Source of the DNA: Phycisphaerae bacterium
Lineage (GTDB): Bacteria; Planctomycetota; Phycisphaerae; Phycisphaerales; Phycisphaeraceae
Length of the DNA stretch: 64,000 bases
Reading direction: 5' to 3'
Assembly (NCBI GenBank): GCA_030425705.1
Contig: JAUHZU010000006.1
Location: 62,001-126,000, forward strand
Shown here: positions 54,701-63,492 of the stretch, piece after piece
Numbering within the stretch: position 1 is the stretch's first letter
How the letters are laid out: every line of letters starts with the position of its first letter
Program-made: the position numbers and the translations under genes
Notes under the pieces: model-generated
Database searches by the model: none
What the model was told of the DNA's origin: nothing
The model's input: only the letters and a program-made list of their open reading frames with translations

Positions 54701-55375
54701 ATGTTGCGATGGATGTTGGGTCCCGTGTTGTCGATGGCCGGCCTGTTCGGGGGCATCGTTTGGTCCTCGTCGCCGGTGATCGGCGAAGAGCACCCGCTTG
54801 CTGAGCCCGTCGAACCCGCGGAGACCGTCACGCTCTTCAATGGTGAGGACCTGGCCGGTTGGGCCGGGGATGTTGCGCTGTGGGAGGCCGGGGACGGCGT
54901 GCTGTCCTGCAAGGATGGCCCGCGTGGGGTGCTGCGGACCGAGCAGAGCTACAGCGGCTACATCCTGACGCTTGAGTGGCGCTGGCCCGAGCGGGGCGGG
55001 GACTCGGGCGTGTTCGTGCATGTCGGCCCGGGTCAGGGCACGGGCATCTGGCCCCAGTGCATCGAGACCCAGCTCTACAGCGGCAACGCGGGAGACTTCT
55101 GGCTGCTCGGGGTCGGCCTGGTGCCGGCGGAAGGGGACGGCGATGCACCGCAGACCGGCGGGGTGATCCGCAGGACCGGCGAGGTCCGCGAAGCACCGAT
55201 CGGGGAGTGGAACACGATGACGATCCTGTGCGACGGCGGCTACATCGAGGTCACGATCAACGGCGAACTCGCCAACGCGGGCTTCGACGCGACGCGGACG
55301 CACGGCCCAATCGCGCTGCAGTGCGAGGGGCAGGCGATCGAGTTCCGCGGGATCACCATCGGACCGCTGCAGTAG
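54701..55375 (+). CDS. DUF1080 (3-keto-disaccharide hydrolase) family exported protein
   Basis: 224 residues from the ATG at 54701, with GGAGA upstream; a frame from 54638 is longer but lacks this site. A signal peptide or anchor covers about 1-28. TLFNGEDLAGWAG, GVLRTEQSYSGYILTLEWRWP, DSGVFVHVG and PQCIETQLY are the DUF1080 hallmarks of a concanavalin-like sandwich. Some members hydrolyse 3-ketoglycosides. It is divergent from the sulfatase, suggesting a shared role in glycan use. Confidence 0.9.
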   Translation: MLRWMLGPVLSMAGLFGGIVWSSSPVIGEEHPLAEPVEPAETVTLFNGEDLAGWAGDVALWEAGDGVLSCKDGPRGVLRTEQSYSGYILTLEWRWPERGGDSGVFVHVGPGQGTGIWPQCIETQLYSGNAGDFWLLGVGLVPAEGDGDAPQTGGVIRRTGEVREAPIGEWNTMTILCDGGYIEVTINGELANAGFDATRTHGPIALQCEGQAIEFRGITIGPLQ

Positions 55376-55424
55376 GCGGGCCCGGCCTGCTGCCGCGGAC
55401 AAGCTGGAATGAAGTCTCGACGCG

Positions 55425-56099
55425 TCAGCGATCGGTGACGAGCACCTTCCCCGCTGCGGCGCTGCCGAGCGTGGTGGGCGCGGTTCGGCCGACCTTGACG
55501 GTGACAGCGTCGGCGGCGGGGTCGTTCTGCTGGACGGTGAGCTGTGCGCCCGGGGTCAGGCCGTGGCGCTCGGCGAACTGCAGGAAACCGGGGAGGGTGT
55601 CGAGCAGCCGGCCGACGGTGACGGACTGGCCGGCCTTGCAGTCGGTGAGCGGGCGCATCTCGATGGTGCGCATCGGCCCGGCCCCCGGGGCGGGTGGGAT
55701 CGGCGAGCCGTGCGGGTCGGCGGTGGGGTGGCCCAGCAGCGCGTCGAGCTTGTCGAGCACCTTGTCGGAGACCGCGTGCTCGAGGACCTCGGCCTCCTCG
55801 TGGACCTCGGACCAGTCCAGCCCGAGCACCTGGACCAGGAACGTCTCGACGATCCGGTGCCGACGCAGCACCGCCAGCGCGAGTTTGTTGCCCGGCCCCG
55901 CGAGACGGACACCCTTGCGCGGCGTGTATCGGAACAGCCCGTCGTCGGCGAAACGCTTGACCATCGTCGTCGCCGTGCCGGGGGTGACGCCCAGGGCCTC
56001 GGCCAGCTGCCCCATCGGGACGGGGCCGCGGCCGGGCTGACGCTGCTGGAGCAGGTACAGCTCTTTAACGTAGTTTTCGGTCGCGGTAGAGGCGTCCAT
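55425..56099 (-). CDS. DtxR/MntR-family metal-dependent repressor
   Basis: 224 residues. The N-terminal winged helix (TENYVKELYLLQQR, then MGQLAEALGVTPGTATTMVKRFADDGLFRYTPRKGVRL) is followed by a dimerisation and metal-binding domain (RRHRIVETFLVQVLGLDWSEVHEEAEVLEHAVSD, which holds His and Glu ligands) and a C-terminal FeoA/SH3-like domain. It is divergent from the metal ABC transporter genes across an 81-base gap holding a promoter and a palindrome. It probably represses that transporter when Mn, Fe or Zn is sufficient; the metal is not decided by sequence. Confidence 0.92.
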   Translation of the reverse strand: MDASTATENYVKELYLLQQRQPGRGPVPMGQLAEALGVTPGTATTMVKRFADDGLFRYTPRKGVRLAGPGNKLALAVLRRHRIVETFLVQVLGLDWSEVHEEAEVLEHAVSDKVLDKLDALLGHPTADPHGSPIPPAPGAGPMRTIEMRPLTDCKAGQSVTVGRLLDTLPGFLQFAERHGLTPGAQLTVQQNDPAADAVTVKVGRTAPTTLGSAAAGKVLVTDR

Positions 56100-56109
56100 G
56101 GGCAGGCCC

Positions 56110-56137
56110 TTGACAGGTCGGTCTTGCTACCTATGAT
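56110..56137 (+). promoter_or_regulatory. Near-consensus promoter of the metal ABC transporter operon
   Basis: TTGACA (56110-56115) and TATGAT (56132-56137) with a 16-base spacer, reading toward the substrate-binding protein gene. The predicted start of transcription is near 56144. Confidence 0.78.
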
Positions 56138-56153
56138 ACATCGATACTGAAAC

Positions 56154-56167
56154 TTTGACTAATCAAA
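56154..56167. promoter_or_regulatory. Candidate operator of the DtxR/MntR-type repressor
   Basis: TTTGA and TCAAA form a palindrome around CTAA, directly upstream of the ribosome-binding site (GGAGAG at 56170). Its place just after the predicted transcription start would allow a bound repressor to block initiation. Confidence 0.5.
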
Positions 56168-56180
56168 ATGGAGAGTTCCG

Positions 56181-57101
56181 ATGCGGGGTCTTGTGGTCAA
56201 CCTGTTGGGTGTGTTGGCGCTGATTTCGGTGGCCGGTTGCGGCGGCGGGGGGGCAACCAGCGGCAAGCCGACCGTGGTCGCGACGACGACGATGATCGCT
56301 GACGCGGCGCGGATCGTCGGGGGGCACGATGTTGAGGTCATATCGATCATGCGTGAGGGCGAAGACCCGCACACCTACGACGTGAAGCCGCGGGACGCCA
56401 CACGGATCGCCGACGCGGACCTGGTGCTGATGAACGGGCTGCACCTGGAGGCGACGCTGGGGAGCATCGTCGACAACAACGCCGGCGAAAGGGCGGTACG
56501 CCTGGCCGAACAGCCGGGGATCGACCCGATCCGGGGAGAAGGCGGCGCGTCGGCCGCGCCGGACCCGCACGGCTGGATGGACGTGCGGATCTTTATCCGC
56601 TATGTCGAAGGGGTCCGAGATGCGCTGATCGAGATGGATCCTGCACACACGGAGGGTTACAAGGACCGGGCCGCCGCGTACCTCGCCGAGCTTGAGATGC
56701 TCGACACCTGGGTGCGCGAGCAGATCGAGACGATCCCCGCGGACCGGCGCGTGATGATCTCCAGCCACGACGCCTTCGGGTACTACGGCCGTGCATACGG
56801 CATCGAGGTCCACGGCGTCGCGGGCATCAGCACCGACCAGCAGGTCCAGGCCCGGCATATCGGCGACCTCGAAGACCTTGTGCGCGAGCGTGGCATCCGC
56901 GCGGTGTTCGGCGAGACCTCCGTGCGTGATGCGCTCAACAACCAGATCAACCAGATCGCCGCGAACACCGACGCGGTCGTCAGCGACGCGAAGCTGTACA
57001 GCGACTCGCTGGGGGCAGAGGGCTCGCCGGGGGGCACGTACATCGGCATGATGCGGCACAACACCCGGACCATTGTGGAGGCGCTGCGCGGTGCAGAGTG
57101 A
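56181..57101 (+). CDS. Zn/Mn ABC transporter substrate-binding lipoprotein (ZnuA/MntA-like)
   Basis: 306 residues. A lipobox (LISVAGC near residues 15-21) marks it as a lipoprotein. Cluster A-I metal-binding features are visible: His in EDPHTYDVKP, His in PDPHGWMDV, the SSHDAFGYYGRAYG segment, and Asp in SDAKLYSDSLG. There is no His-rich loop of the kind common in zinc-specific ZnuA, which slightly favours Mn or Fe. It shares an operon with the ATPase and permease genes and overlaps the ATPase start by 11 bases. Confidence 0.92.
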   Translation: MRGLVVNLLGVLALISVAGCGGGGATSGKPTVVATTTMIADAARIVGGHDVEVISIMREGEDPHTYDVKPRDATRIADADLVLMNGLHLEATLGSIVDNNAGERAVRLAEQPGIDPIRGEGGASAAPDPHGWMDVRIFIRYVEGVRDALIEMDPAHTEGYKDRAAAYLAELEMLDTWVREQIETIPADRRVMISSHDAFGYYGRAYGIEVHGVAGISTDQQVQARHIGDLEDLVRERGIRAVFGETSVRDALNNQINQIAANTDAVVSDAKLYSDSLGAEGSPGGTYIGMMRHNTRTIVEALRGAE

Positions 57102-57930
57102 ATCGGTCACAGCGTCATCGGATCGCGCGATCGGCGGCGCGCACCCCTGGGCCATCGAGGCCGACGGCGTGACCGTCGCGTACGACGCCCGGCCCGTGCT
57201 GCGCGCGGTGTCGTTCCGCGTCGAGCCCGGCGAGTTGATCGGCGTCATCGGGCCCAACGGCGCGGGCAAGAGCACGCTGCTCAAGTGCATGCTTGGGCTC
57301 ATCCGCCCCGACTACGGTTCGATCACGCTGTTCGGCGACTCGATCCGCTCCACCCGCCGGCACCTGGCCTACGTCCCGCAGACCGAGGCGGTGGACTGGG
57401 ACTTCCCCGTGACGGTGCGCGACGTCGTGCTGATGGGCCGGGCCCTGCGCGGCCCGCTGGGCTGGCTCCGTGCGGCCGACCGCGCCGCGGCGGACCAGGC
57501 GCTCCGGCAGGTCGGCATGACCAAGTTCGCCGACCGCCACATCCGCCAACTCTCCGGCGGGCAGCAACGACGCGTCTTCCTCGCCCGGGCGCTCTGCCAG
57601 GAGGCCGAGATGCTGCTGCTCGACGAGCCCTTCGCCGGCGTGGACTCTGCGTCCGAACAGGCGATCTTCAAGCTCATCGACGACATCCGCGACGCCGGCA
57701 AGACCGTCATCGTCGTCAACCACGACCTCTCCATCCTCGAACGCTTCGACCGCGTGCTCATGCTCAACCAGCGGGTGATCGCGTTCGGCCCGCCCGCCGA
57801 GGTCGCCAACGATACAAACTTCCGCGCGACCTACGGCGGCCGGCTCGCGCTGCTGGACCAGGCGGACGAAACCCTCCGGCGGCGCAGCATGCCAAAGGAC
57901 ACCCACCTTGATCGCACAGCTACAGATTGA
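57091..57930 (+). CDS. Metal ABC transporter ATP-binding protein
   Basis: 279 residues from the GTG at 57091. Walker A is GPNGAGKST, the signature is LSGGQQRRVFLARAL, and Walker B is MLLLDEPFAGVD, followed by the switch His in VVNHDLS. It powers the permease encoded next. The start overlaps the previous gene, and the end overlaps the next by 23 bases, a sign of translational coupling. Confidence 0.94.
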   Translation: MQSESVTASSDRAIGGAHPWAIEADGVTVAYDARPVLRAVSFRVEPGELIGVIGPNGAGKSTLLKCMLGLIRPDYGSITLFGDSIRSTRRHLAYVPQTEAVDWDFPVTVRDVVLMGRALRGPLGWLRAADRAAADQALRQVGMTKFADRHIRQLSGGQQRRVFLARALCQEAEMLLLDEPFAGVDSASEQAIFKLIDDIRDAGKTVIVVNHDLSILERFDRVLMLNQRVIAFGPPAEVANDTNFRATYGGRLALLDQADETLRRRSMPKDTHLDRTATD

Positions 57931-59224
57931 CCCCACCCAGCTCATCGAGCCGTGGACCGCGCGCTGGTTCCCTCAGACCCTGGGCAGCATGCTCGTCGGC
58001 ATCACCTGCGGCGTGCTCGGCTGCTTCGTGGTCCTCCGACGTATGGCGTTGATCGGCGACGCGCTCTCGCACGCGATCCTGCCCGGCGTCGTGGTCGCGC
58101 TGCTCTCGCTCGGCTGGTTCGGAGTGCAGCTCGACGGGCTGCCGCCCTGGTTCCTCGCGATGTGGCTGCTCGTGGGAGCGCTCGGGGCTGGGCTGCTCAC
58201 GGCCGTGCTCATCTCCCTGGTCCAGCGCAAGAGCCGGGCCAAGGAAGACTCCGCGATCGGCATCGCCTTCACCGCGATGTTTGCCGTCGGGCTGATCCTG
58301 ATCAGCTCGCTGCCACGCGGTACGCACTTCGACCTGGAGTGTTTTATCTACGGCGACCCGCTCGCGGTGCAGACGCCCGACCTGATTCTCATGGGGGTGG
58401 TCTGCCCGGCGGTGCTGCTGACCGTCGCGCTGATGTACCACCGCTTCAAGCTCATCAGCTTCGACCCGGTCGTCGCCGCGGCAATGGGCGTGTCCGTCGC
58501 GTTTGCGCACTACCTGCTGATGGGGATGCTCGCCTCGACAATCGTCGCGGGGATCAAGAGCACCGGCGTCATCCTCGTTGTCGCAATGGTTATCACGCCC
58601 GCCGCCGCCGCGTACCAGCTCACCAACCGGCTGTGGGTGATGCTCGTACTGGCCGGCACGATCGGCGCGCTCTCCGCCGGGCTGGGCATGTCGCTGGCGT
58701 TTATGGTGAACACGCCGACCGGGCCCGCGATGGTGCTCGTCGCGGCGCTGCTGTTTACGCTGGCCGTGCTGTTCAGCCCCAACCACGGCTGGGTGTTCGA
58801 CCGCCTGCGTCGGCTGCGGCTGGCCCGGCACGTCGCCGCGGAGGACGTGCTCAAGGCCCTCTACCGCCTGGGCCCGCAGCCCGAGACGGGCTACGTCGAG
58901 CCGATCGGCACCGAGACCGGCCTGCCGCCGCGCAAGCTCGTCAAGACCGTTGCCCGGCTCTGTGCCGAGGCCGTCCTCACAATCGAGCAGGGACGGCTGA
59001 TGCTCACCCAGGTCGGCAAGCGCCACGCCCGCGAGCTGGTCCGCGCCCACCGCCTGTGGGAGACCTACCTCGTCAACGAGGCCGGCTTTACCGCCGAGGA
59101 GGTCCACGCCACCGCCGAGGACCTCGAACACGCCCACGAACTCAGTGACGCGCTGTTCGAGGCGCTGGGCCGGCCCGACCAGGACCCGCACGGCTCGGAG
59201 ATCCCGCGCCGCGAGCCGGGCTGA
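57908..59224 (+). CDS. Metal ABC transporter permease fused to a DtxR-like C-terminal domain
   Basis: 438 residues from a TTG at 57908 (AAGGAC upstream). Residues about 20-295 hold the eight or so membrane segments of the ZnuB/MntB type, with RRMALIGDALSHAILPG near the start and AMVITPAAAAYQLTNR late. From about 320 on the protein becomes soluble and resembles the winged-helix and dimerisation part of DtxR/MntR (LPPRKLVKTVARLCAEAVLT, then RHARELVRAHRLWETYLVNE and ATAEDLEHAHELSDAL). The tail could sense metal and gate transport. The recognition helix looks weak, so DNA binding is doubtful. Confidence 0.9.
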   Translation: MIAQLQIDPTQLIEPWTARWFPQTLGSMLVGITCGVLGCFVVLRRMALIGDALSHAILPGVVVALLSLGWFGVQLDGLPPWFLAMWLLVGALGAGLLTAVLISLVQRKSRAKEDSAIGIAFTAMFAVGLILISSLPRGTHFDLECFIYGDPLAVQTPDLILMGVVCPAVLLTVALMYHRFKLISFDPVVAAAMGVSVAFAHYLLMGMLASTIVAGIKSTGVILVVAMVITPAAAAYQLTNRLWVMLVLAGTIGALSAGLGMSLAFMVNTPTGPAMVLVAALLFTLAVLFSPNHGWVFDRLRRLRLARHVAAEDVLKALYRLGPQPETGYVEPIGTETGLPPRKLVKTVARLCAEAVLTIEQGRLMLTQVGKRHARELVRAHRLWETYLVNEAGFTAEEVHATAEDLEHAHELSDALFEALGRPDQDPHGSEIPRREPG

Positions 59225-59284
59225 CGTATGCACCGCGGGTTCTTTACGACAGAACGAACGAACCGCCCGCGGGTGGCGTAAGCT

Positions 59285-60016
<732 letters not shown>

Positions 60017-60030
60017 CGTATCATCCAGCG

Positions 60031-60879
60031 ATGCCCGTGCCGTCGACGCCGACCCTCGAGATCCACTGCGGCGACAACCTCGCCGTCTTGCCGGGTCTGG
60101 CCGACCGCGCGTTCGAACTGATCTACATCGACCCGCCGTTCAACACCGGCCGGACCCAGCAGCGGACGCAGATCCGTGCTGTACGGGACGACGCCGGCGA
60201 CCGACGCGGGTTCAAGGGCCGGCAATACCGCACCGAAACGCTCGGGCAGAAGTCCTATGGGGATACGTTCGACGACTTCTGCGCGTTCCTCGAGCCGCGC
60301 CTGCAGCACGCCTACCGCCTGCTCGCTGACGACGGCAGCTTCTTCCTCCACCTCGACTGCCGCGAGGTCCACTACGCGAAGGTGATGCTCGATGGCATCT
60401 TCGGCAGGGCGTCGTTTATCAACGAGATCATCTGGGCCTACGACTACGGTGGGCGCTCCAAGAGCCGATGGCCCGCGAAGCACGACAACATCCTCTGGTA
60501 CGCCAAGGACCCGAAGCGGTACACCTTCAACTACGACGCGATGGACCGTATCCCCTATATGGCCCCTGGATTGGTGACGCCCGAGAAGGCCGAGCGTGGC
60601 AAGACCCCGACCGACGTGTGGTGGCACACCATCGTCAGCCCAAGCGGCAAGGAGAAGACCGGCTACCCGACGCAGAAGCCGCTGGGCGTCCTCGAGCGCA
60701 TCGTCAAGGTGCACAGCAGGCCCGGCGACCGGGTGCTCGATTTCTTCGCCGGGAGCGGCACGACCGGCGAAGCCGCGTTGAAGCATGGGCGCAGCGCGGT
60801 GCTGATCGACGAAAGCGAGGACGCGGCCGAGGTCATGCGCAACCGGCTCGCACGGTTTGTGTCCGCCCCCACGCCTTGA
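60031..60879 (+). CDS. Orphan site-specific DNA methyltransferase (beta class, N6-adenine or N4-cytosine)
   Basis: 282 residues from the ATG at 60031; a GTG at 60013 is also possible. IYIDPPFNTGRTQQRT (motif IV, DPPF) comes first, a target-recognition region lies in the middle, and DFFAGSGTTGEAALKHG (motif I, FxGxG) comes last, which is the beta order. GYPTQKPLGVLERIV is motif X-like. No restriction endonuclease is adjacent, so it may be an orphan epigenetic regulator. The sequence it recognises is unknown. It ends nine bases from the converging recQ. Confidence 0.9.
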   Translation: MPVPSTPTLEIHCGDNLAVLPGLADRAFELIYIDPPFNTGRTQQRTQIRAVRDDAGDRRGFKGRQYRTETLGQKSYGDTFDDFCAFLEPRLQHAYRLLADDGSFFLHLDCREVHYAKVMLDGIFGRASFINEIIWAYDYGGRSKSRWPAKHDNILWYAKDPKRYTFNYDAMDRIPYMAPGLVTPEKAERGKTPTDVWWHTIVSPSGKEKTGYPTQKPLGVLERIVKVHSRPGDRVLDFFAGSGTTGEAALKHGRSAVLIDESEDAAEVMRNRLARFVSAPTP

Positions 60880-60888
60880 GCAGGTCGT

Positions 60889-62757
60889 TCACCCCGCGAG
60901 GTGCTGGCGGATCGTTTCCATGAACACCGGGCCGAACTGCTCGAGCTTCTTCTGCCCGACGCCTGAGATCGCCAGGAAGGCGGGCTCGTCCTGTGGGAGT
61001 AGCTGCGCCAACTGGACCAGCGTCTTGTCGCCGAAGACCACGTAGGGCGGGACGCCGCGTTCGTCGGCGAGGTCTTTGCGCAGGCCGCGCAGCTTCTCGA
61101 ACAGCGCCTCGTCGACCGGCGTGCCGTCGTCCACGATCGCGCGGCGGGCGGCGGTGCGTTTCGCAACGCGAGAGAGTGCGAGGGTGACCGGCCGGTCGCC
61201 GACCAGGACCGACCGGCTGTCGGGCGTGAGGTGGATCGTGCGGAACTGGTCGGCAGACGCCGCGAGCAGCCCTTCCTGCACGAGGTGGTCGCCGAGCTGC
61301 CGCCAGTAAGTGGCGGGGCGGTCCTCACCGATGCCGTAGACACTCAGCCGGTCGTGTTCGTAATCGATCAGCTTCTGGGCCTTCGAGCCGCGCAGCACAT
61401 TGATGACGTGGGAGAACCCGAAGCGTTGACCGGTCCGAGCGACCGCGGAGATGAGCTTCTGCGCGTCGGTCGTCGCGTCGGTGACGTCCGGGGGCTTCAG
61501 GCAGTTGTCGCAGTGCCCGCACCGGCCGGGGTGTTCCTGCCCGAAGTAGGCGAGCAGGGGCGTCATCCGGCAGCCGGTGTGGTGGGCGTAGCTCACGACC
61601 CGGCGGAGCTGCCAGCGGGCGTGCTCGCGCTCCTCCTCGCTCTCCTTCTGTTCGATAAAGAACTCGACCTTGCCGCGGTCGCCGCCCGAGTAGAAGAAGA
61701 TGCAGTCCGCGGGCAGCCCGTCGCGGCCGGCCCGGCCGGTCTCCTGGTAGTAGCCCTCCAGCGAACGGGGCATGTCGGCGTGGATCACGAACCGCACGTC
61801 CGGCTTGTCGACCCCCATGCCGAACGCGATCGTCGCGACCACCACCCGCGCATCCCCGTGGATGAAGTCGTGCTGGTGCTGTTCCCGTTCCTGCGCCGCG
61901 AGCCCCGCGTGGTAGGGCAGCGCAGCGATGTTGTGGGCCTGCAGCTTCGCCGACAGCTCGTCGCATCGCTTCCGGCTGTTGCAGTAGATGATGCCCTCGT
62001 ACAGCGGGTTGTCCCGCAGGTAGGCCAGCACCTGCTCGAAGAGCTTCTGTTTGGGGCGCAGCTCGTACATCAGGTTGGTGCGCTCGAAGTCGCCGCGGTA
62101 CTCGGCGGGGGCGCGGAGCCCGAGCTGGCCGACGATGTCTTCCCGCACGCGCGGCGTCGCCGTCGCGGTCAGCGCGATGACCGGCGTGTCGGCGAACCGG
62201 CCACCAAAGCCAGAGCGGAGCTGCGCCAGCATGCGGTACTCGGGGCGGAAATCGTGCCCCCATTCGGAGATGCAGTGCGCCTCGTCGATCGCGAATCGGC
62301 CGACGTCGAGCTTGTCCAAGAGCCGTGCCCCCGCGGCGCTGAAGAGCCGCTCGGGCGCGAGGTAGACCAGGTCGTACTCGCCCGCCAATGCCGCCTGTTC
62401 CCGGCGATACGCCTCGTCAAGGTCCAGCGTCGAGTTCAGCAGCGTCGCGCGGATGCCGTTCTGCTCGAGCTGCGTCACCTGGTCCTGCATCAGCGCGATC
62501 AGCGGCGACACCACGACCGTCATGCCGCCGGTGAGCAGAGCCGGGAGCTGGTAGCACAGCGACTTGCCACCGCCCGTCGGCATGAGGACAAAGACGTCCC
62601 GGCCCGCCAGCGTGTCGTCGATGATCTCCCGCTGCATCGGCCGGAACCCGCCATGCCCGAAGTGCCGCTTGAGCAGCGCGTCCAGGTCGCCGGCCCCAGG
62701 TGAGGTAGCCGGCACCGGGGCGGCGGGTGGGTCGTCGTCGGCGTGCCAAACGGTCAT
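60889..62757 (-). CDS. recQ: ATP-dependent DNA helicase RecQ
   Basis: 622 residues from the ATG at 62757. The 3'-5' helicase acts in recombination repair and replication-fork restart. Walker A is MPTGGGKSLCYQLPAL and motif II is AIDEAHCISEWGHDFRPEY; motif VI is QETGRAGRDG. A zinc site is formed by Cys in GCRMTP and RCGHCDNC. An RQC winged helix and a full HRDC domain (DEALFEKLRGLRKDLADERG and later AFLAISGVGQKKLEQFG) follow. An upstream extension to 62994 has no support. Confidence 0.96.
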   Translation of the reverse strand: MTVWHADDDPPAAPVPATSPGAGDLDALLKRHFGHGGFRPMQREIIDDTLAGRDVFVLMPTGGGKSLCYQLPALLTGGMTVVVSPLIALMQDQVTQLEQNGIRATLLNSTLDLDEAYRREQAALAGEYDLVYLAPERLFSAAGARLLDKLDVGRFAIDEAHCISEWGHDFRPEYRMLAQLRSGFGGRFADTPVIALTATATPRVREDIVGQLGLRAPAEYRGDFERTNLMYELRPKQKLFEQVLAYLRDNPLYEGIIYCNSRKRCDELSAKLQAHNIAALPYHAGLAAQEREQHQHDFIHGDARVVVATIAFGMGVDKPDVRFVIHADMPRSLEGYYQETGRAGRDGLPADCIFFYSGGDRGKVEFFIEQKESEEEREHARWQLRRVVSYAHHTGCRMTPLLAYFGQEHPGRCGHCDNCLKPPDVTDATTDAQKLISAVARTGQRFGFSHVINVLRGSKAQKLIDYEHDRLSVYGIGEDRPATYWRQLGDHLVQEGLLAASADQFRTIHLTPDSRSVLVGDRPVTLALSRVAKRTAARRAIVDDGTPVDEALFEKLRGLRKDLADERGVPPYVVFGDKTLVQLAQLLPQDEPAFLAISGVGQKKLEQFGPVFMETIRQHLAG

Positions 62758-62932
62758 CCCTGTAGCGTAGCAGCCCCTGCGCGGGAGGGTGGGCCCCTCG
62801 CGGTGTGGGTCATGATTTCCAGTTGTCGCCGGTCTCGGCTGGGGGTATGCTTGCTCGTTCCGCCCAAACGCGGGTGTTTGGCCTCGTGCCAATCCGCCGC
62901 GCATCCCCAGCCACGACGCAGCCGGAGCCCAC

Positions 62933-63403
62933 ATGCGTCTGACCGAGATCCTCAAACCCGTGTGTGTCAAAGTCCCGCTCGACGCGACGGACAAGCAGCA
63001 GGCGCTGTACGAGCTGGTCGATCTCCTCGCCGACCACTGCGCGATCGGTCAGGCCCAGCAGCTCAAGGACGCCGTCTGGCAGCGCGAGCAGACCCGCACG
63101 ACCGGCATCGGCCACGGCATCGGCATCCCCCACGGCAAGACCGATGCGCTCACCGAACTCAACATGGCGATCGGGCTGCCGCCCAGCCCCATCGAGTTCG
63201 GCGCGATCGACGGCAAGCCCGTCGACCTCATCATCCTGCTCGCCAGCCCCGCCGACCAGACCGGCCCGCATATCCAGGCGCTCGCCAAGATTAGCCGGCT
63301 CCTCACCGACGACACCTTCCGTGACGCGATCAAGCAGGCCCAGTCGGCCGAACAGCTCTACGACATGCTCGCCCAGCAGGAAGCAGCGATCGCGGGGGCG
63401 TGA
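62933..63403 (+). CDS. PTS IIA (PtsN/fructose-type) domain protein
   Basis: 156 residues. It has the IIA(Ntr)/fructose fold with the phosphorylated His in GIGIPHGKTDAL (near residue 67) and LIILLASPADQTGPHIQALAKI. Such single-domain proteins act as phosphorelay sensors rather than sugar carriers. No HPr, EI or EIIB/C gene is nearby, which favours a regulatory (PtsN-like) role. Confidence 0.88.
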   Translation: MRLTEILKPVCVKVPLDATDKQQALYELVDLLADHCAIGQAQQLKDAVWQREQTRTTGIGHGIGIPHGKTDALTELNMAIGLPPSPIEFGAIDGKPVDLIILLASPADQTGPHIQALAKISRLLTDDTFRDAIKQAQSAEQLYDMLAQQEAAIAGA

Positions 63404-63492
63404 TTACTGCCGTGCGCCGACCCGGCGATCGGCGTATTGGTCAAGGGCGGTTCCGATTCAGGTGAAGCAGGGTTCGTGCTAAGCTGTAGTTG

